DNA of 64,000 nucleotides, from the NCBI GenBank assembly GCA_949289845.1, contig CASEPN010000002.1, positions 1 to 64,000 of the forward strand, given 5' to 3'. The notes beneath the pieces were generated by a model that had not been told where the DNA came from, ran no database searches, and worked only from the letters and a program-made list of their open reading frames with translations. Positions within the stretch are counted from its first letter, which is position 1. Each line of letters begins with the position of its first letter. A program made the translations under genes and the position numbers. Source of the DNA: an uncultured Bacillota bacterium. Lineage in GTDB: Bacteria > Bacillota_I > Bacilli_A > RFN20 > CAG-826. Below are positions 16,319 through 25,931 of this stretch, piece by piece.

Positions 16319-18502
16319 TCACTCGCCCTTGGGGGCGTCCGTCCCTCCTTCGGACGGGGCGGGATCCTCGCCCTCCCCTTCGGAAGAAGAGTCGGGAGAG
16401 GGCTCCTTCGGCGCCGAAGGCTGGGCGGCGGCCTTCTTGTCCGGGAGCTTGCCGGTCCGGACGAGCGCCTCGATTTCCTCGGCGGTGATCGTCTCCTTCT
16501 CAAGGAGCGTCGTGGCGATGAGCGTCACCTCGTCGCGGTGCTCGCTGATGATGCGGCAGGCATCGCTATGGCACTGCTCGATGATGAGACGCACGGCGGA
16601 GTCGATCTCATAGGCGACTTTCGCCGAGAAGTTCTTCTGGGTGTCCGTGTAGTCCCTCCCTAGGAAGACGGAGGTGGAGCTCGTCTCGTACTGGACGGGC
16701 CCGAGCTCGGACATGCCGTAGGTCGTGACCATCAACCGGGCGAGGCGCGTGGCCTGCTGGATGTCGTTCTCCGCGCCCGTGGAGATGTCGTCGAAGAAGA
16801 TTTCCTCGGAAGCGCGGCCTCCGAGAAGGCCCGTGATCTGGGCAAGAAGCTCCTTCTTCGTCAGCAGGAAACGGTCGTCCTCCGGCGTCATGAGGACATG
16901 GCCCCCGGTCCTGCCGCGCGGGATGATCGTGATCTTCTGCACCTTCTCCGAATGCGGGAGCACGAGCCCGATGATCGCGTGCCCCGACTCGTGGTAGGCG
17001 ACCTGGCGCCTTTCCAGCTCGTTCATCCCGCGGCCATTCTTGGCCGGGCCGGCGATGCGGCGGTCAATGGCCTCGTCGATCTCCTCCATGCCGACGGAGT
17101 CCTTGTGGAAGCGGACGGCGAGGATCGCGGCCTCGTTGAGGATGTTCTCGATGTCGGCGCCTGAGAACCCGACGGTCCTCTGCGCAAGCGCGGCGAAGTC
17201 GACGGAGGGGTCGATCGTCTTGTTGCGCGCGTGGACCTTGAAGATGGCCTCGCGCCCTTCCTTGTCGGGAAGCCCGACGGTGATGATCCTGTCGAAGCGG
17301 CCCGGGCGGAGGAGGGCAGGGTCAAGGACGTCGTCGCGGTTGGTGGCCGCCATGACGAGGATGCCCGCGTTATAGGAGAAGCCGTCCATCTCGACGAGGA
17401 GCTGGTTGAGGGTCTGCTCGCGCTCGTCGTTCCCGCCGCCGAGACCCGCGCCCCTCTGGCGCCCCACCGCGTCGATCTCGTCGATGAAGATGACGCACGG
17501 GGCGGACTGCTTCGCCTTGCGGAAGAGGTCGCGGACGCGCCCGGCGCCCACGCCGACGAACATCTCGACGAAGTCGGAGCCGGAAATCGAGAAGAAAGGC
17601 ACTCCTGCTTCGCCGGCCACGGCCTTGGCCAGAAGCGTCTTCCCGGTTCCCGGAGGGCCGATGAGGAGGACGCCCTTGGGCAGGCGCGCTCCGAACTGGC
17701 TATACTTCTTGGGCTCGCGGAGGTAGTCGACCATCTCGATCATCTCGGCCTTCTCCTCGTCGCAGCCTGCCACGTCGGCGAACTTGACCTTGGAACGCTC
17801 CCTCCTGGCCGGGGACTTGTTGAAGTCCATCGCGGAACCCCCGCCCTGGCGGGACATGGCGCCCATGCGGTAGATGAGGAAGATGGTGAGCCCGCCGAAG
17901 ATCACGACCCAGAGGATCGTCGGCCCCCAGGAATCCCAGAAGGAAACCTGGTAGGCGTCGCTGACGATCGGGCCGACCGCGTAGTTAACCCAGTTCTGTT
18001 CGCTGATGTAGCCCTGCTGGTAGAGGAACTCGGAGTTCTTCCACTCGTAAGTCTTGGCGCGGAAAACCTCGCTGTAGGCATCGTGGTTCCCGAAGTCGAA
18101 ATGCCACTCGTGGGCTTCGAAGACGACGTTGACGGAATAGGTGGCGAGATAAGGGCTCCCGTTGGCGTTCCGGATGGCGAAGCCGGTGAAGGAGACGTTC
18201 ACCACCTTCTCGCCCTCGGAGACCTCGTACTGCGGGACATAGAGGTAGGTCCCCTGGGAATCGTCCGTGTTGACTCCGGCGATGCTCCCCTTGTCAAGCC
18301 CGTCAGGCCGGACCTCGCCTTCCTCGTTCGAGCCGGCGACGTAGCCGAAAAGAGCGTCCGCCTGGTTCGGGACGATCGTGGTCGAGCCTCCGCTCATCGC
18401 GGAGACGATCCAGTAGATGATGAGCCCGATGAGGATCGCCCCTACGATGTAGGGGAGGAAGCTCGTCCAGCTCCTTGTGGGTTTTTCGGGTTGGTCGTTC
18501 AT
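16319..18502 (-). CDS. ftsH: ATP-dependent zinc metalloprotease FtsH
   Basis: A 727-residue membrane-anchored AAA+ protease degrading damaged membrane and regulatory proteins. Helices at about 14-36 and 193-214 flank an extracellular domain of about 155 residues. The AAA module has Walker A GPPGTGKT (282-289), Walker B FIDEID and the second-region-of-homology arginines. The zinc site HESGH is at 504-508. The C-terminus is a long Pro/Glu/Ser tail. AGGAG lies about 10 nt before the ATG. Confidence 0.97.
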   Translation of the reverse strand: MNDQPEKPTRSWTSFLPYIVGAILIGLIIYWIVSAMSGGSTTIVPNQADALFGYVAGSNEEGEVRPDGLDKGSIAGVNTDDSQGTYLYVPQYEVSEGEKVVNVSFTGFAIRNANGSPYLATYSVNVVFEAHEWHFDFGNHDAYSEVFRAKTYEWKNSEFLYQQGYISEQNWVNYAVGPIVSDAYQVSFWDSWGPTILWVVIFGGLTIFLIYRMGAMSRQGGGSAMDFNKSPARRERSKVKFADVAGCDEEKAEMIEMVDYLREPKKYSQFGARLPKGVLLIGPPGTGKTLLAKAVAGEAGVPFFSISGSDFVEMFVGVGAGRVRDLFRKAKQSAPCVIFIDEIDAVGRQRGAGLGGGNDEREQTLNQLLVEMDGFSYNAGILVMAATNRDDVLDPALLRPGRFDRIITVGLPDKEGREAIFKVHARNKTIDPSVDFAALAQRTVGFSGADIENILNEAAILAVRFHKDSVGMEEIDEAIDRRIAGPAKNGRGMNELERRQVAYHESGHAIIGLVLPHSEKVQKITIIPRGRTGGHVLMTPEDDRFLLTKKELLAQITGLLGGRASEEIFFDDISTGAENDIQQATRLARLMVTTYGMSELGPVQYETSSTSVFLGRDYTDTQKNFSAKVAYEIDSAVRLIIEQCHSDACRIISEHRDEVTLIATTLLEKETITAEEIEALVRTGKLPDKKAAAQPSAPKEPSPDSSSEGEGEDPAPSEGGTDAPKGE

Positions 18503-18579
18503 ATCGTCATCGCTCCTGCGTAATCGGGGTCTGCCGGCAAGGCACGGGCTCTAACATACATAAGACCCGCGCTTTGTCA

Positions 18580-19851
18580 CTATAAATCGGCGGATGCCCC
18601 CTTTGTCTCGGGGAAATGGATGTTCAGGACGGACTTGTGGTACTCCACGAAGTTCTTGTCGTAGCGAGGCACGTAGAGGATCTTCTTGTTCTTCCCGAGG
18701 AAGACGGGCCAGACACGCATCAGCTCCGGGGGGCAGCCTGCGGCGGCGAGCATCCTTCTGACCGGGACGAGGTAGCCTCCGTAGGTCGTGACGTCCGCGG
18801 GAAGGGCGCTCCGGACGGTGATGGGATAGTCGGCGTCCGTGATCCTCCTGTCCTCGGCCCCCATCGTGAAGTCCAGGTCGAAGGCGGGGCAGGAGAACTT
18901 GCAGGGCTTCTCCAGCACGTAGCTATAGGGCATCGCCAGCCCGTCGGCGTCGATCGAGAGGACATCGTACTCCTTCACAAGATAGCAAGCCCCCTTGAGG
19001 TGCATCGTCTTGTTCGTCTCAGGAGAAAGGCAGAAGGAACGGATTTCCTTGAGGAGCCTCGGAGTCACCGTCACGTGCATGGGGCAGCGGGCGTTCACCA
19101 GGGTGATCACCGCGTCCGCGTAGTCCCCGTCGGGAAGGGCGAGGAGCGAACGTATGGGCACTTCCCCAGTCTTCAGGATCTCCTCGTTGAGCGTCTTCCT
19201 CAGCCCTACGGTATCGGACTCCTTCCTCCGCATCTCCTCGAGGATCTGCTCGCGCTCGATCTCGTTCAGCTTGCTGACGACGTCGCGGCGGATGATGGAG
19301 CGCTGGGTCGCCTCCTCGTAGTTGGAGAAGGAATCGCTGAACGGAACGTTATGGGAGACGCAGTAGTTTCTGAGGTCGTCCCTCGAGTAGTCGAGGAGCG
19401 GGCGGACGATGATCATGTCCTCGTAGGTGGAGACCCTGCTCCAGCCGTAGTGCTGGCCCTTGATCCCGTGCTGCTTCAGAAGAAGGTAGTTCTCGATGAC
19501 GTCGTCCAGGTGGTGGGCGACGAAGAGGGCGGCCGCCCCGTGCTTCCGGAAGCACTCGAGGAAGAATCCATAGCGAAGCTTCCTCGCCCAGTTGGCGATC
19601 TCGGCCTCGCTCTTGCCCTCGGGCGGGGTCGCCTCGTTCACTTCGAGAAGGAGACCGCGCTCCTGGCAGTACTTCTCCACCCCCTCGCGAGCTTCCCGAA
19701 GGTTCTCGCCCATGTGGTAGTCGACGAAGCAGACGACCGGCTTCACCCCGTCCTCCTGCATCATGTCGAGGAGGGCCATGGAATCTGGACCGTAGGTACA
19801 GGCGACAAGATAGACGCTTTCTTTCCCGAAGTCGTAGTTAAGCTGGCTCAT
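18580..19851 (-). CDS. tilS: tRNA(Ile)-lysidine synthetase-like protein, divergent ATP loop
   Basis: A 423-residue N-type ATP pyrophosphatase in the usual tilS place before ftsH. TilS makes lysidine-34 in tRNA-Ile(CAU). The PP-loop reads CTYGPDS (18-24) instead of (V)SGGxDS, and the conserved RNxIR element is RSIIR, so two key motifs are altered although HHLDDVIE is kept. AGGG lies 8 nt before the ATG at 19849-19851; it overlaps rqcP by 14 nt. No hprT lies between it and ftsH. Confidence 0.85.
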   Translation of the reverse strand: MSQLNYDFGKESVYLVACTYGPDSMALLDMMQEDGVKPVVCFVDYHMGENLREAREGVEKYCQERGLLLEVNEATPPEGKSEAEIANWARKLRYGFFLECFRKHGAAALFVAHHLDDVIENYLLLKQHGIKGQHYGWSRVSTYEDMIIVRPLLDYSRDDLRNYCVSHNVPFSDSFSNYEEATQRSIIRRDVVSKLNEIEREQILEEMRRKESDTVGLRKTLNEEILKTGEVPIRSLLALPDGDYADAVITLVNARCPMHVTVTPRLLKEIRSFCLSPETNKTMHLKGACYLVKEYDVLSIDADGLAMPYSYVLEKPCKFSCPAFDLDFTMGAEDRRITDADYPITVRSALPADVTTYGGYLVPVRRMLAAAGCPPELMRVWPVFLGKNKKILYVPRYDKNFVEYHKSVLNIHFPETKGASADL

Positions 19852-20116
19852 CTTCAACCCTCCCGTTGACGACATCCGACAAGACCTCGTACATCGAGCT
19901 GGCCTCTTCTTTCCGGGCGTAGGGCCTGACCTCGAGGACGCGGACGACGACCTCCCTCCTTCCGAGAAGAAGGCGGATCTCGTCCCCTGCGGAAACTTCG
20001 CTCATGGGCTTGGCCGCCTTCCCGTTCAGGAAGACGTCGTGGTCGTCGCAAAGCTCCTTGGCGGTCTCCCGCCTCTTCGTGAGCCGCGACACCTTGAGGA
20101 ACTTATCGATGCGCAC
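19838..20116 (-). CDS. rqcP: S4-domain RNA-binding protein RqcP
   Basis: A 92-residue S4-domain protein (MRIDKFLKVSRLTKRRETAKEL) of the YabO/RqcP type, which helps RqcH add alanine tails to nascent chains on stalled 50S subunits. It lies between mfd and tilS, as yabO does in Bacillus. The GTG start has no Shine-Dalgarno; TAAAAT lies exactly 6 nt before it, so a leaderless start is likely. It overlaps tilS, implying coupled translation. Confidence 0.88.
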   Translation of the reverse strand: MRIDKFLKVSRLTKRRETAKELCDDHDVFLNGKAAKPMSEVSAGDEIRLLLGRREVVVRVLEVRPYARKEEASSMYEVLSDVVNGRVEDEPA

Positions 20117-20122
20117 GGTTGG

Positions 20123-20128
20123 ATTTTA
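20123..20128 (-). promoter_or_regulatory. -10 element, leaderless promoter of rqcP-tilS
   Basis: On the minus strand TAAAAT, then CCAACC, then the GTG start. No good -35 at 17 bp. It sits in the 145-bp gap after mfd, which otherwise shows only T-rich sequence. Confidence 0.4.
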
Positions 20129-20261
20129 TCACGCACGGGAAGCGCATAGGCGCGCCCGCGCCGCACAAACCGGGCAATAAGGCGTTCCGAAATATTCGTG
20201 CGTTCGAAAAACCGAAAAATGACCTCTCTTTTGCTCAGAAAACCAAAATGAAGGACTTTTG

Positions 20262-23200
20262 TTATGCCCGGGCTTCGTCCTTCTTTTTCAGATAAAGCCT
20301 GTGGATGCCGGTGACGACCTTCCCTAGAAGCGAGAACCATCCTTCATGGACCTTCACGGAGACGCGAAGCTTCTTGTCCGCGAAGGACACCTTGATGAAC
20401 CCCATGTCCTCCTGGAGGAGGGAGAAGAGGTCGAAGCCGATCCCGGGGATCCTTGAGAACTTAGGAGAAAGGTACACGTCGAAGTATTCCTTCCCCGATT
20501 CGTAAGAGGAGAACTCTTCCTCCTTGAGAAGCAGGTCGATCCTCTTCTTCTCGAAGAGGTTCTTCAAAGGCGTCGGGAAGCGCCCGTATACGTCCCGGAT
20601 CCTCTTCATGAGCGACATCAGCCCGTCGATGGAGGAGACGTCCTCGATCTCGCGGTACATCGAAAGCTTATCCGCCTTCACCGCGTATTCATCAGGGATG
20701 TAGGCGTCCACCTCCACCATCTGGATGGGCTCCCGGGGCGGGGCCTTCTTCCCGGTCTTCCGCTCCTCGACGGCTTCTGAAAGAAGCGAAAGGTATAGGT
20801 CGAGGCCGATCGCGTCGATGAAGCCGGCCTGCTCGGCTCCGAGGATGTCCCCCGCCCCGCGGATCATGAGGTCGCGCTGGGCGATCTTGTACCCGGAGCC
20901 AAGGTCGGTGAACTCCTGGATGGCCTTGAGCCTCTTCTCCCCTTCCTCTGTCATCCTCTTTCCTGCCCGATAGGTGAGATAGGCGTAGGCGATGCGGTCC
21001 CCGCGCCCGACCCTTCCCTTGATCTGATAGAGCTGGGAAAGGCCGAAGTGATCCGCGTCCTCCACAACGATAAGGTTCGCCCGCGGGACGTCGATCCCGT
21101 TCTCGATGATCGAGGTCGCGACGAGGATGTCGATCTCTCCGTCGTAGAAAAGGCCCATCACGTCCTCGACCTCCTCTTTTTCCATCTGCCCGTGGATGAC
21201 TCCGATGCGGGCTTCGGGGAGGAGCCGCTGGATGGAGGCCGCCCGGAAATGGATGCTGGCGACCTTGTTGTGGAGATAGAACACCTGGCCCCCGCGGGCA
21301 AGTTCCCGGGAGAGAAGCTCCCCGATGACGTTTTCCTCGTATGGTATGACGTAGGTCTGAATGGGCATCCTGCCTTCCGGAGCGGTCGTGATCTCGGAAA
21401 GAGGCCGGACCCCGAGGAGGGACATCTGGAGAGTCCTCGGGATCGGGGTCGCGGAAAGCGTGAGGACGTCCACCCTCCGCTTCAGCTCCTTGATCCGCTC
21501 CTTCTGCTCGACGCCGAAGCGCTGCTCCTCGTCGATGATGAGAAGCCCAAGGTCCTTGAACGAGACCCGCTTGGAAAGAAGCGCGTGGGTACCAATAACG
21601 AGGTCGACTTCCCCAAGGGACATGGCCTCGATCGTCCGTTTGGCGACATATGGCTTCACCAGTCGCGAAAGCTGGGCGATCCGCACCCCTTTCCCGGCGA
21701 AACGGTCCTGCGCGAGCTCGAAGTGCTGCCTGGCCAGAAGGGTCGTCGGGCAAAGGATCGCGACCTGCTTCCCCGCGAGAAGCGCCTTGTAGGCGGCGCG
21801 AAGGGCGACCTCCGTCTTCCCGAACCCGACGTCCCCGCATAGGAGGCGGTCCATGATCACCGGCTGCTCCATGTCCGACTTGATCTCGGAAAGGGCGCGC
21901 GACTGGTCATGGGTAAGCTCGTAGGGGAACTCGTCCTCGAATTCCTTCTGGAGCTCGTCGTCCTCGGGGAAGGCGTAGCCAGGCTCCAGGGCGCGTTCCT
22001 TATAAAGCGCGTAGAGCCTGTCCGCGAGGTCGCCGACCTTCTTCTCAATCTGCTTCTTCTTTTTCGCCCAGTCGTTGGTGCCAAGCCTGCTGAGGCGCGG
22101 GGACACCCCCTCCCTTCCCGCGTACTTACGGAGAAGCCGGAATTGCTCCAAGGGGACGTAGAGGATCTTTCCCTCCGCATAGGCGACCTTGATGAAGTCC
22201 CGGTGGATGCCGTCCTCCTCCATCGTCTCCATGGAAAGGAACTGACCGATGCCCCGGTACTCATGGACGACGAAGTCTCCTGGCCGAAGCTCTTCCGCGG
22301 ATCGGAGGATGGTCGCGTTCTTGAAGCGAGCGGTGAAACGGCTAGAGACAGTTCTTCTTCCAAAGAGCTCGTTCGGGGAAAGGAAGGCGACCTTCAGCTC
22401 GGGAAGTTCGAACCCGCGGGAGAGAAAAGCCTGCGAAAGGGCGACTTCCCCATCCGGGATAGAAAGCCCCTCGACCTTTTCGTAGGAGATGCCTTTCTCC
22501 TCAAGGAAGGAGGTGACCAGGCCCTGGTGTTCGATGTCGCCTCCGCAGATGACGACCTTCTCCCCGAGGGACAGGTAGCTTTCGATCGTCGGTCCGATCG
22601 CGCTCATGCCCGTCCCAGCAGACACCGCCTCGCGGAAGGAAAGTACGATATCGCTATCTTTCTCCGCGAATCGCCGGGTTTTCCCAACCCGCATCCCGGA
22701 AGGGAAGGCTTCCCGTGGAGCCATGTAGTGACGGAGCCCAAGAGGGATTCGGAAGGAGGATTCCAGCTCCGAATAGTATTCGCGGGACTCCATGTCGATG
22801 TGCTCAAGGGCCTCGGAGTAGGAGTCCTCGTCGAGGATAAGCATCTCCTGAGGCCGGAAGTAGTGGAGGATCCCCCAGGGCTTATCCGCGGCCAGACACA
22901 TGTAGCGGTAGTTCGAGGGACGATCTTCCTTTTCAAGGATCCCGGCGAGGCTGTTCTCAACGTTCATGGTCAGCTGCCGCAGGTCCTCGGGACGAATCTT
23001 CTTCCCCTCTTCCTCAAGGAGCGCGTGCACCTTCTCCCCAAGGAGGACGTCTCCTCCTTCCGGAAGAAGGAACTCGGAGGCGGGGAGCACCACGGCTTCC
23101 TCCCTACGCGCGACGGAGGACTGGGTCTCGATGTCGAACTCGCGGATCGATTCCAGCTCGTCGTCAAAGAATTCGAACCGAAGGGGCTTCCTCTCGTTCA

Positions 23201-23741
23201 CGGAGAAGATGTCGAGGACATCGCCGCGGAGCGCGAACTGAAGGCTTTGATCGATCTTGTTGACCTTGCGGTAGCCCATCCTTACCAGGGAATCCCTGAG
23301 GGAGGTCAGGCCGTATCGCTCCCCCTTCCTGAGCTCTAGCCTTGAGGAAAGGAACGTCTCCGGGCTCATGAGGAAGCGGAGGACCGCGGAAGGATGCGTA
23401 ACTAGTACCCCGGACCTCGCCCGGAGGGAGGCGTTCATCGCGTAGAGCCTCTGGGCCATCAGCTCCTTGGAGGAGGAGACCGCCTCCGCTCTCAGAAGCT
23501 CGTCGGAAGGGAAGAAGAGGACCTTCTCCTCAGGAAGGAAGGACAGAAGGGACTCGTAGATCTTCTGGGCCTGGTATTGGTTCGGCGCGATGATCGCTCG
23601 CTTCGCAGGATTTCCGTGCTTTTCCAAAAACGCGAAAAGCACCGCGGTTCCGATGGGGGAATTGAGGACAAGTCGCCGCTTGGCGTTGAAAATGTCGCCG
23701 ATCGGAAGGTCGCCGATCGCATCGAAAACATCGCGCGCCAT
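20262..23741 (-). CDS. mfd: Transcription-repair coupling factor
   Basis: A 1159-residue Mfd, of normal length. N-terminal UvrB-like modules (about 1-450), an RNA-polymerase-interacting domain (ELRPGDFVVHEYRGIGQF), then a RecG-like helicase with Walker A GDVGFGKTEVALRAA, DEEQ, and motif VI region, and a C-terminal UvrA-binding domain. It removes stalled RNA polymerase and recruits UvrA. It begins 3 bp after the pth stop with AGGGGATAGGGA before the ATG, so it is cotranscribed with pth. Confidence 0.97.
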   Translation of the reverse strand: MARDVFDAIGDLPIGDIFNAKRRLVLNSPIGTAVLFAFLEKHGNPAKRAIIAPNQYQAQKIYESLLSFLPEEKVLFFPSDELLRAEAVSSSKELMAQRLYAMNASLRARSGVLVTHPSAVLRFLMSPETFLSSRLELRKGERYGLTSLRDSLVRMGYRKVNKIDQSLQFALRGDVLDIFSVNERKPLRFEFFDDELESIREFDIETQSSVARREEAVVLPASEFLLPEGGDVLLGEKVHALLEEEGKKIRPEDLRQLTMNVENSLAGILEKEDRPSNYRYMCLAADKPWGILHYFRPQEMLILDEDSYSEALEHIDMESREYYSELESSFRIPLGLRHYMAPREAFPSGMRVGKTRRFAEKDSDIVLSFREAVSAGTGMSAIGPTIESYLSLGEKVVICGGDIEHQGLVTSFLEEKGISYEKVEGLSIPDGEVALSQAFLSRGFELPELKVAFLSPNELFGRRTVSSRFTARFKNATILRSAEELRPGDFVVHEYRGIGQFLSMETMEEDGIHRDFIKVAYAEGKILYVPLEQFRLLRKYAGREGVSPRLSRLGTNDWAKKKKQIEKKVGDLADRLYALYKERALEPGYAFPEDDELQKEFEDEFPYELTHDQSRALSEIKSDMEQPVIMDRLLCGDVGFGKTEVALRAAYKALLAGKQVAILCPTTLLARQHFELAQDRFAGKGVRIAQLSRLVKPYVAKRTIEAMSLGEVDLVIGTHALLSKRVSFKDLGLLIIDEEQRFGVEQKERIKELKRRVDVLTLSATPIPRTLQMSLLGVRPLSEITTAPEGRMPIQTYVIPYEENVIGELLSRELARGGQVFYLHNKVASIHFRAASIQRLLPEARIGVIHGQMEKEEVEDVMGLFYDGEIDILVATSIIENGIDVPRANLIVVEDADHFGLSQLYQIKGRVGRGDRIAYAYLTYRAGKRMTEEGEKRLKAIQEFTDLGSGYKIAQRDLMIRGAGDILGAEQAGFIDAIGLDLYLSLLSEAVEERKTGKKAPPREPIQMVEVDAYIPDEYAVKADKLSMYREIEDVSSIDGLMSLMKRIRDVYGRFPTPLKNLFEKKRIDLLLKEEEFSSYESGKEYFDVYLSPKFSRIPGIGFDLFSLLQEDMGFIKVSFADKKLRVSVKVHEGWFSLLGKVVTGIHRLYLKKKDEARA

Positions 23742-23744
23742 TCC

Positions 23745-24314
23745 CTATCCCCTCTGGTTGATGCGGCTCATCGCCGTTTCAAGCCCCTTGGTCCCGATGA
23801 GGAGGAAGGCTTCCGCGGCCTTCTCCACCGCAAGGTCGATCTTCTTCCTTGCCTCAGGGCCGGGCTTCCCCAGGACATAGTCCACGGGGTTATGGAACGG
23901 GGGCTCCCCGATTCCGAGGCGGATCCTTGCGATCTTCTCCGTCCCCATCAGCTGAATGATGGAGCCGATCCCCTTATGGCCTCCCGAGGAGCCGGCGGGC
24001 CTGATCCGGATCGTCCCTTCCGGGATCGCCATCTCGTCGTAGGCGACGTATATCTCTTCAGGAGGAATCCGGTAGAAAGATGCGCAGGCCTGGACGGACT
24101 CGCCGCTCAGGTTCATGAACGTCGTCGGCTTAAGGACGAGGACGGAATCGCGGAACACGGAATCCCGCAGAATCCCGTACTCCCCCTTAAACCCCGTCCT
24201 ATCGAAGGAAACGCCTGCTTTCCTCGCGAAAGCGTCGATCGCGTCGAAGCCGAGGTTGTGCCTCGTCCCCTCGTATTCCTTCCCGGGATTCCCGAGGCCG
24301 ACGAAAAGGATCAT
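23745..24314 (-). CDS. pth: Peptidyl-tRNA hydrolase
   Basis: A 189-residue Pth that releases tRNA from prematurely dropped peptidyl-tRNA. The catalytic His is in TRHNLGF (residue 19), with TFMNLSG and VAYDEMAIPEG carrying the substrate Asn and Asp, and GGHKGIGSI. It overlaps the flavodoxin-like gene by 4 nt (ATGA). Confidence 0.97.
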   Translation of the reverse strand: MILFVGLGNPGKEYEGTRHNLGFDAIDAFARKAGVSFDRTGFKGEYGILRDSVFRDSVLVLKPTTFMNLSGESVQACASFYRIPPEEIYVAYDEMAIPEGTIRIRPAGSSGGHKGIGSIIQLMGTEKIARIRLGIGEPPFHNPVDYVLGKPGPEARKKIDLAVEKAAEAFLLIGTKGLETAMSRINQRG

Positions 24315-24865
24315 GCCTCGGAGACGGCCTCCCGTTCTTTCTCAAGCGTGCGGATGACCGAGACCACCCGGTCCACCTTCTCCTGGTCGTAGAACTCGAT
24401 CGGGTTTTCCAGAAGGGCCCGGAGGGAAGAGGGATCGCTTTCCGGAGAGATCGAGGGGTCCTTGATGCTCATTTCGACGGAGCGCTTCATGAGGATGTTC
24501 TGGGGGAAGCGCAGCTTCTTAAAGTCGAAGGAGCCGCGGAACTGGTAATAGCGGACGTGGTACATGTCCAGGAGGTTCCTGCTGATCATGTCCGCCCTGC
24601 CCTGCTTAGTCGGAACGGAGATGCCGACTGAATAGATCAAGATATCCTTGCCCTCGAGGGAGTCGTACTCGGCGAGGAAATCGTCCAGCCCCTGGATGAT
24701 GCCCCCGCGGACCCAGCCGCCGAATACGACGCAGTCGTAGTCCTTGGCCTTCCTGAGGTTCCAGCGGCTCATCTTGAGGACGTCCCCTCCGACAGCGGAG
24801 GCGATGTCGCGGGCGTAGCGCTCCGTGTTCCCTTGGTTCGTGCAATAGAGAATGAGTGTCTTCAT
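24311..24865 (-). CDS. Flavodoxin-domain protein
   Basis: A 184-residue flavodoxin-fold protein. The FMN phosphate loop is CTNQGNTERYA (8-18) and the second loop has VFGGWVRGGIIQGLDDF. The size and C-terminus resemble HemG-type flavodoxins, but the substrate is unknown. It heads an operon with pth and mfd. There is no Shine-Dalgarno; TAGAAT lies 10 nt before the ATG. Confidence 0.85.
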   Translation of the reverse strand: MKTLILYCTNQGNTERYARDIASAVGGDVLKMSRWNLRKAKDYDCVVFGGWVRGGIIQGLDDFLAEYDSLEGKDILIYSVGISVPTKQGRADMISRNLLDMYHVRYYQFRGSFDFKKLRFPQNILMKRSVEMSIKDPSISPESDPSSLRALLENPIEFYDQEKVDRVVSVIRTLEKEREAVSEA

Positions 24866-24875
24866 AGCCGCGAGG

Positions 24876-24920
24876 ATTCTAACACCCTGGAGTGCTTGTC
24901 CGCGGATACTTCTATATAGT
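24876..24920. promoter_or_regulatory. Divergent promoter region, flavodoxin-pth-mfd versus popT
   Basis: The two starts are only 62 bp apart. Minus-strand -10 TAGAAT at 24876-24881 and plus-strand -10 TATAGT at 24915-24920, each 7 to 10 nt from its ATG. Neither has a good -35, and no Shine-Dalgarno is present in either direction. Confidence 0.45.
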
Positions 24921-24927
24921 GTCCACC

Positions 24928-25890
24928 ATGACTGCGAAAGAATGGTTCTCCGACTTCGCCAGGGGCACTTCGTTCGGCCTTGGCATGATCCCGGGCGTCT
25001 CCGCCGGCACGATGGCGATCGTCGTCGGCATATACGAGAAGCTCGTCGGCAACATCTCCCGACTCAGGAAAGACTTCTGGAACGCCGCGATGACCCTCAT
25101 CCCCATCTGCCTCGGGGCGGTCATCGCCGCGATCGTCCTCCTCATCGCCGTGACCTACGGCTATGACTACGCCCCCTTCGCGATCTCATGTCTCTTCACA
25201 GGGCTCCTCCTTGGGACGCTCCCCATCATCACGAGGGAGGTTTCGTTCAAGGAAATGAAGACGAAGGACTGGCTCCTCCTCGTAGGGGGCTTCCTCCTCG
25301 CCGCGCTCATCGGGGTGTTCTCCCTTCTCTCGAAGATCTTCTGGCACTTCGATCTCGAGAGCTACTTCGTCGCCGGGGAATGGTGGATTTATCCCGTCGT
25401 CATCCTCGTCGGCTTCATCGCGATGGCCGCCTGCATCGTCCCGGGCATCTCCGGGGCGATGATCCTCCACATATTCGGCCTCTACCAGCCGACCATGGGC
25501 ATCTTCATCGGCGACAACTCGATGTTCCACAACACAGACCGGATCCCCTCGGGAATCGGGATCACCCTGTGCCTGCTCCTCGGCATCTTCCTGGGGGCGA
25601 TCGCCTCCAGCAAGGTGATGAACGACCTCATCACAAAGCACAGGAAAGTCACCTTCGAGGCGGTCCTTGGCTTCATCCTCGGGAGCATCCCCGCGATGTA
25701 CCTCAACCAGGACGTCGTCGACCTGGCGGAGGGAGGCTACACGTGGTTATATGAAGTGACGCCGGGCTGGGAGTACGGCCTCGGGGCGGCTCTTCTCATC
25801 CTTGCCGCGGTAGGCTTCTTCTTCGTCTCAAGGCTCGTGGTCAAGCGCCAGCAAGAAGAGAAGCAAAAAGAAGAAATCCCAGCAGAATAA
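24928..25890 (+). CDS. popT: DUF368 undecaprenyl-phosphate transporter
   Basis: A 320-residue DUF368 membrane protein with about eight helices and the two internal repeat motifs IPGVSAGTMAIVVGIYEKL (about 20-38) and VPGISGAMILHIFGLY. PopT-type DUF368 proteins return undecaprenyl phosphate to the inner leaflet for peptidoglycan and polymer synthesis. The ATG at 24928 lies 7 nt after TATAGT with no Shine-Dalgarno; an earlier in-frame start would precede the -10. The C-terminal tail is charged and Gln/Lys/Glu-rich. Confidence 0.9.
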   Translation: MTAKEWFSDFARGTSFGLGMIPGVSAGTMAIVVGIYEKLVGNISRLRKDFWNAAMTLIPICLGAVIAAIVLLIAVTYGYDYAPFAISCLFTGLLLGTLPIITREVSFKEMKTKDWLLLVGGFLLAALIGVFSLLSKIFWHFDLESYFVAGEWWIYPVVILVGFIAMAACIVPGISGAMILHIFGLYQPTMGIFIGDNSMFHNTDRIPSGIGITLCLLLGIFLGAIASSKVMNDLITKHRKVTFEAVLGFILGSIPAMYLNQDVVDLAEGGYTWLYEVTPGWEYGLGAALLILAAVGFFFVSRLVVKRQQEEKQKEEIPAE

Positions 25891-25904
25891 CGTTGGTTAT
25901 TAAG

Positions 25905-25930
25905 AAAACGCCGGTCGCCCGGCGTTTTTT
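25905..25930. terminator. Bidirectional terminator, popT / FGGY kinase
   Basis: AACGCCGG-TCG-CCGGCGTT flanked by AAAA and TTTTTT serves both convergent genes. Confidence 0.9.
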
Positions 25931-25931
25931 C

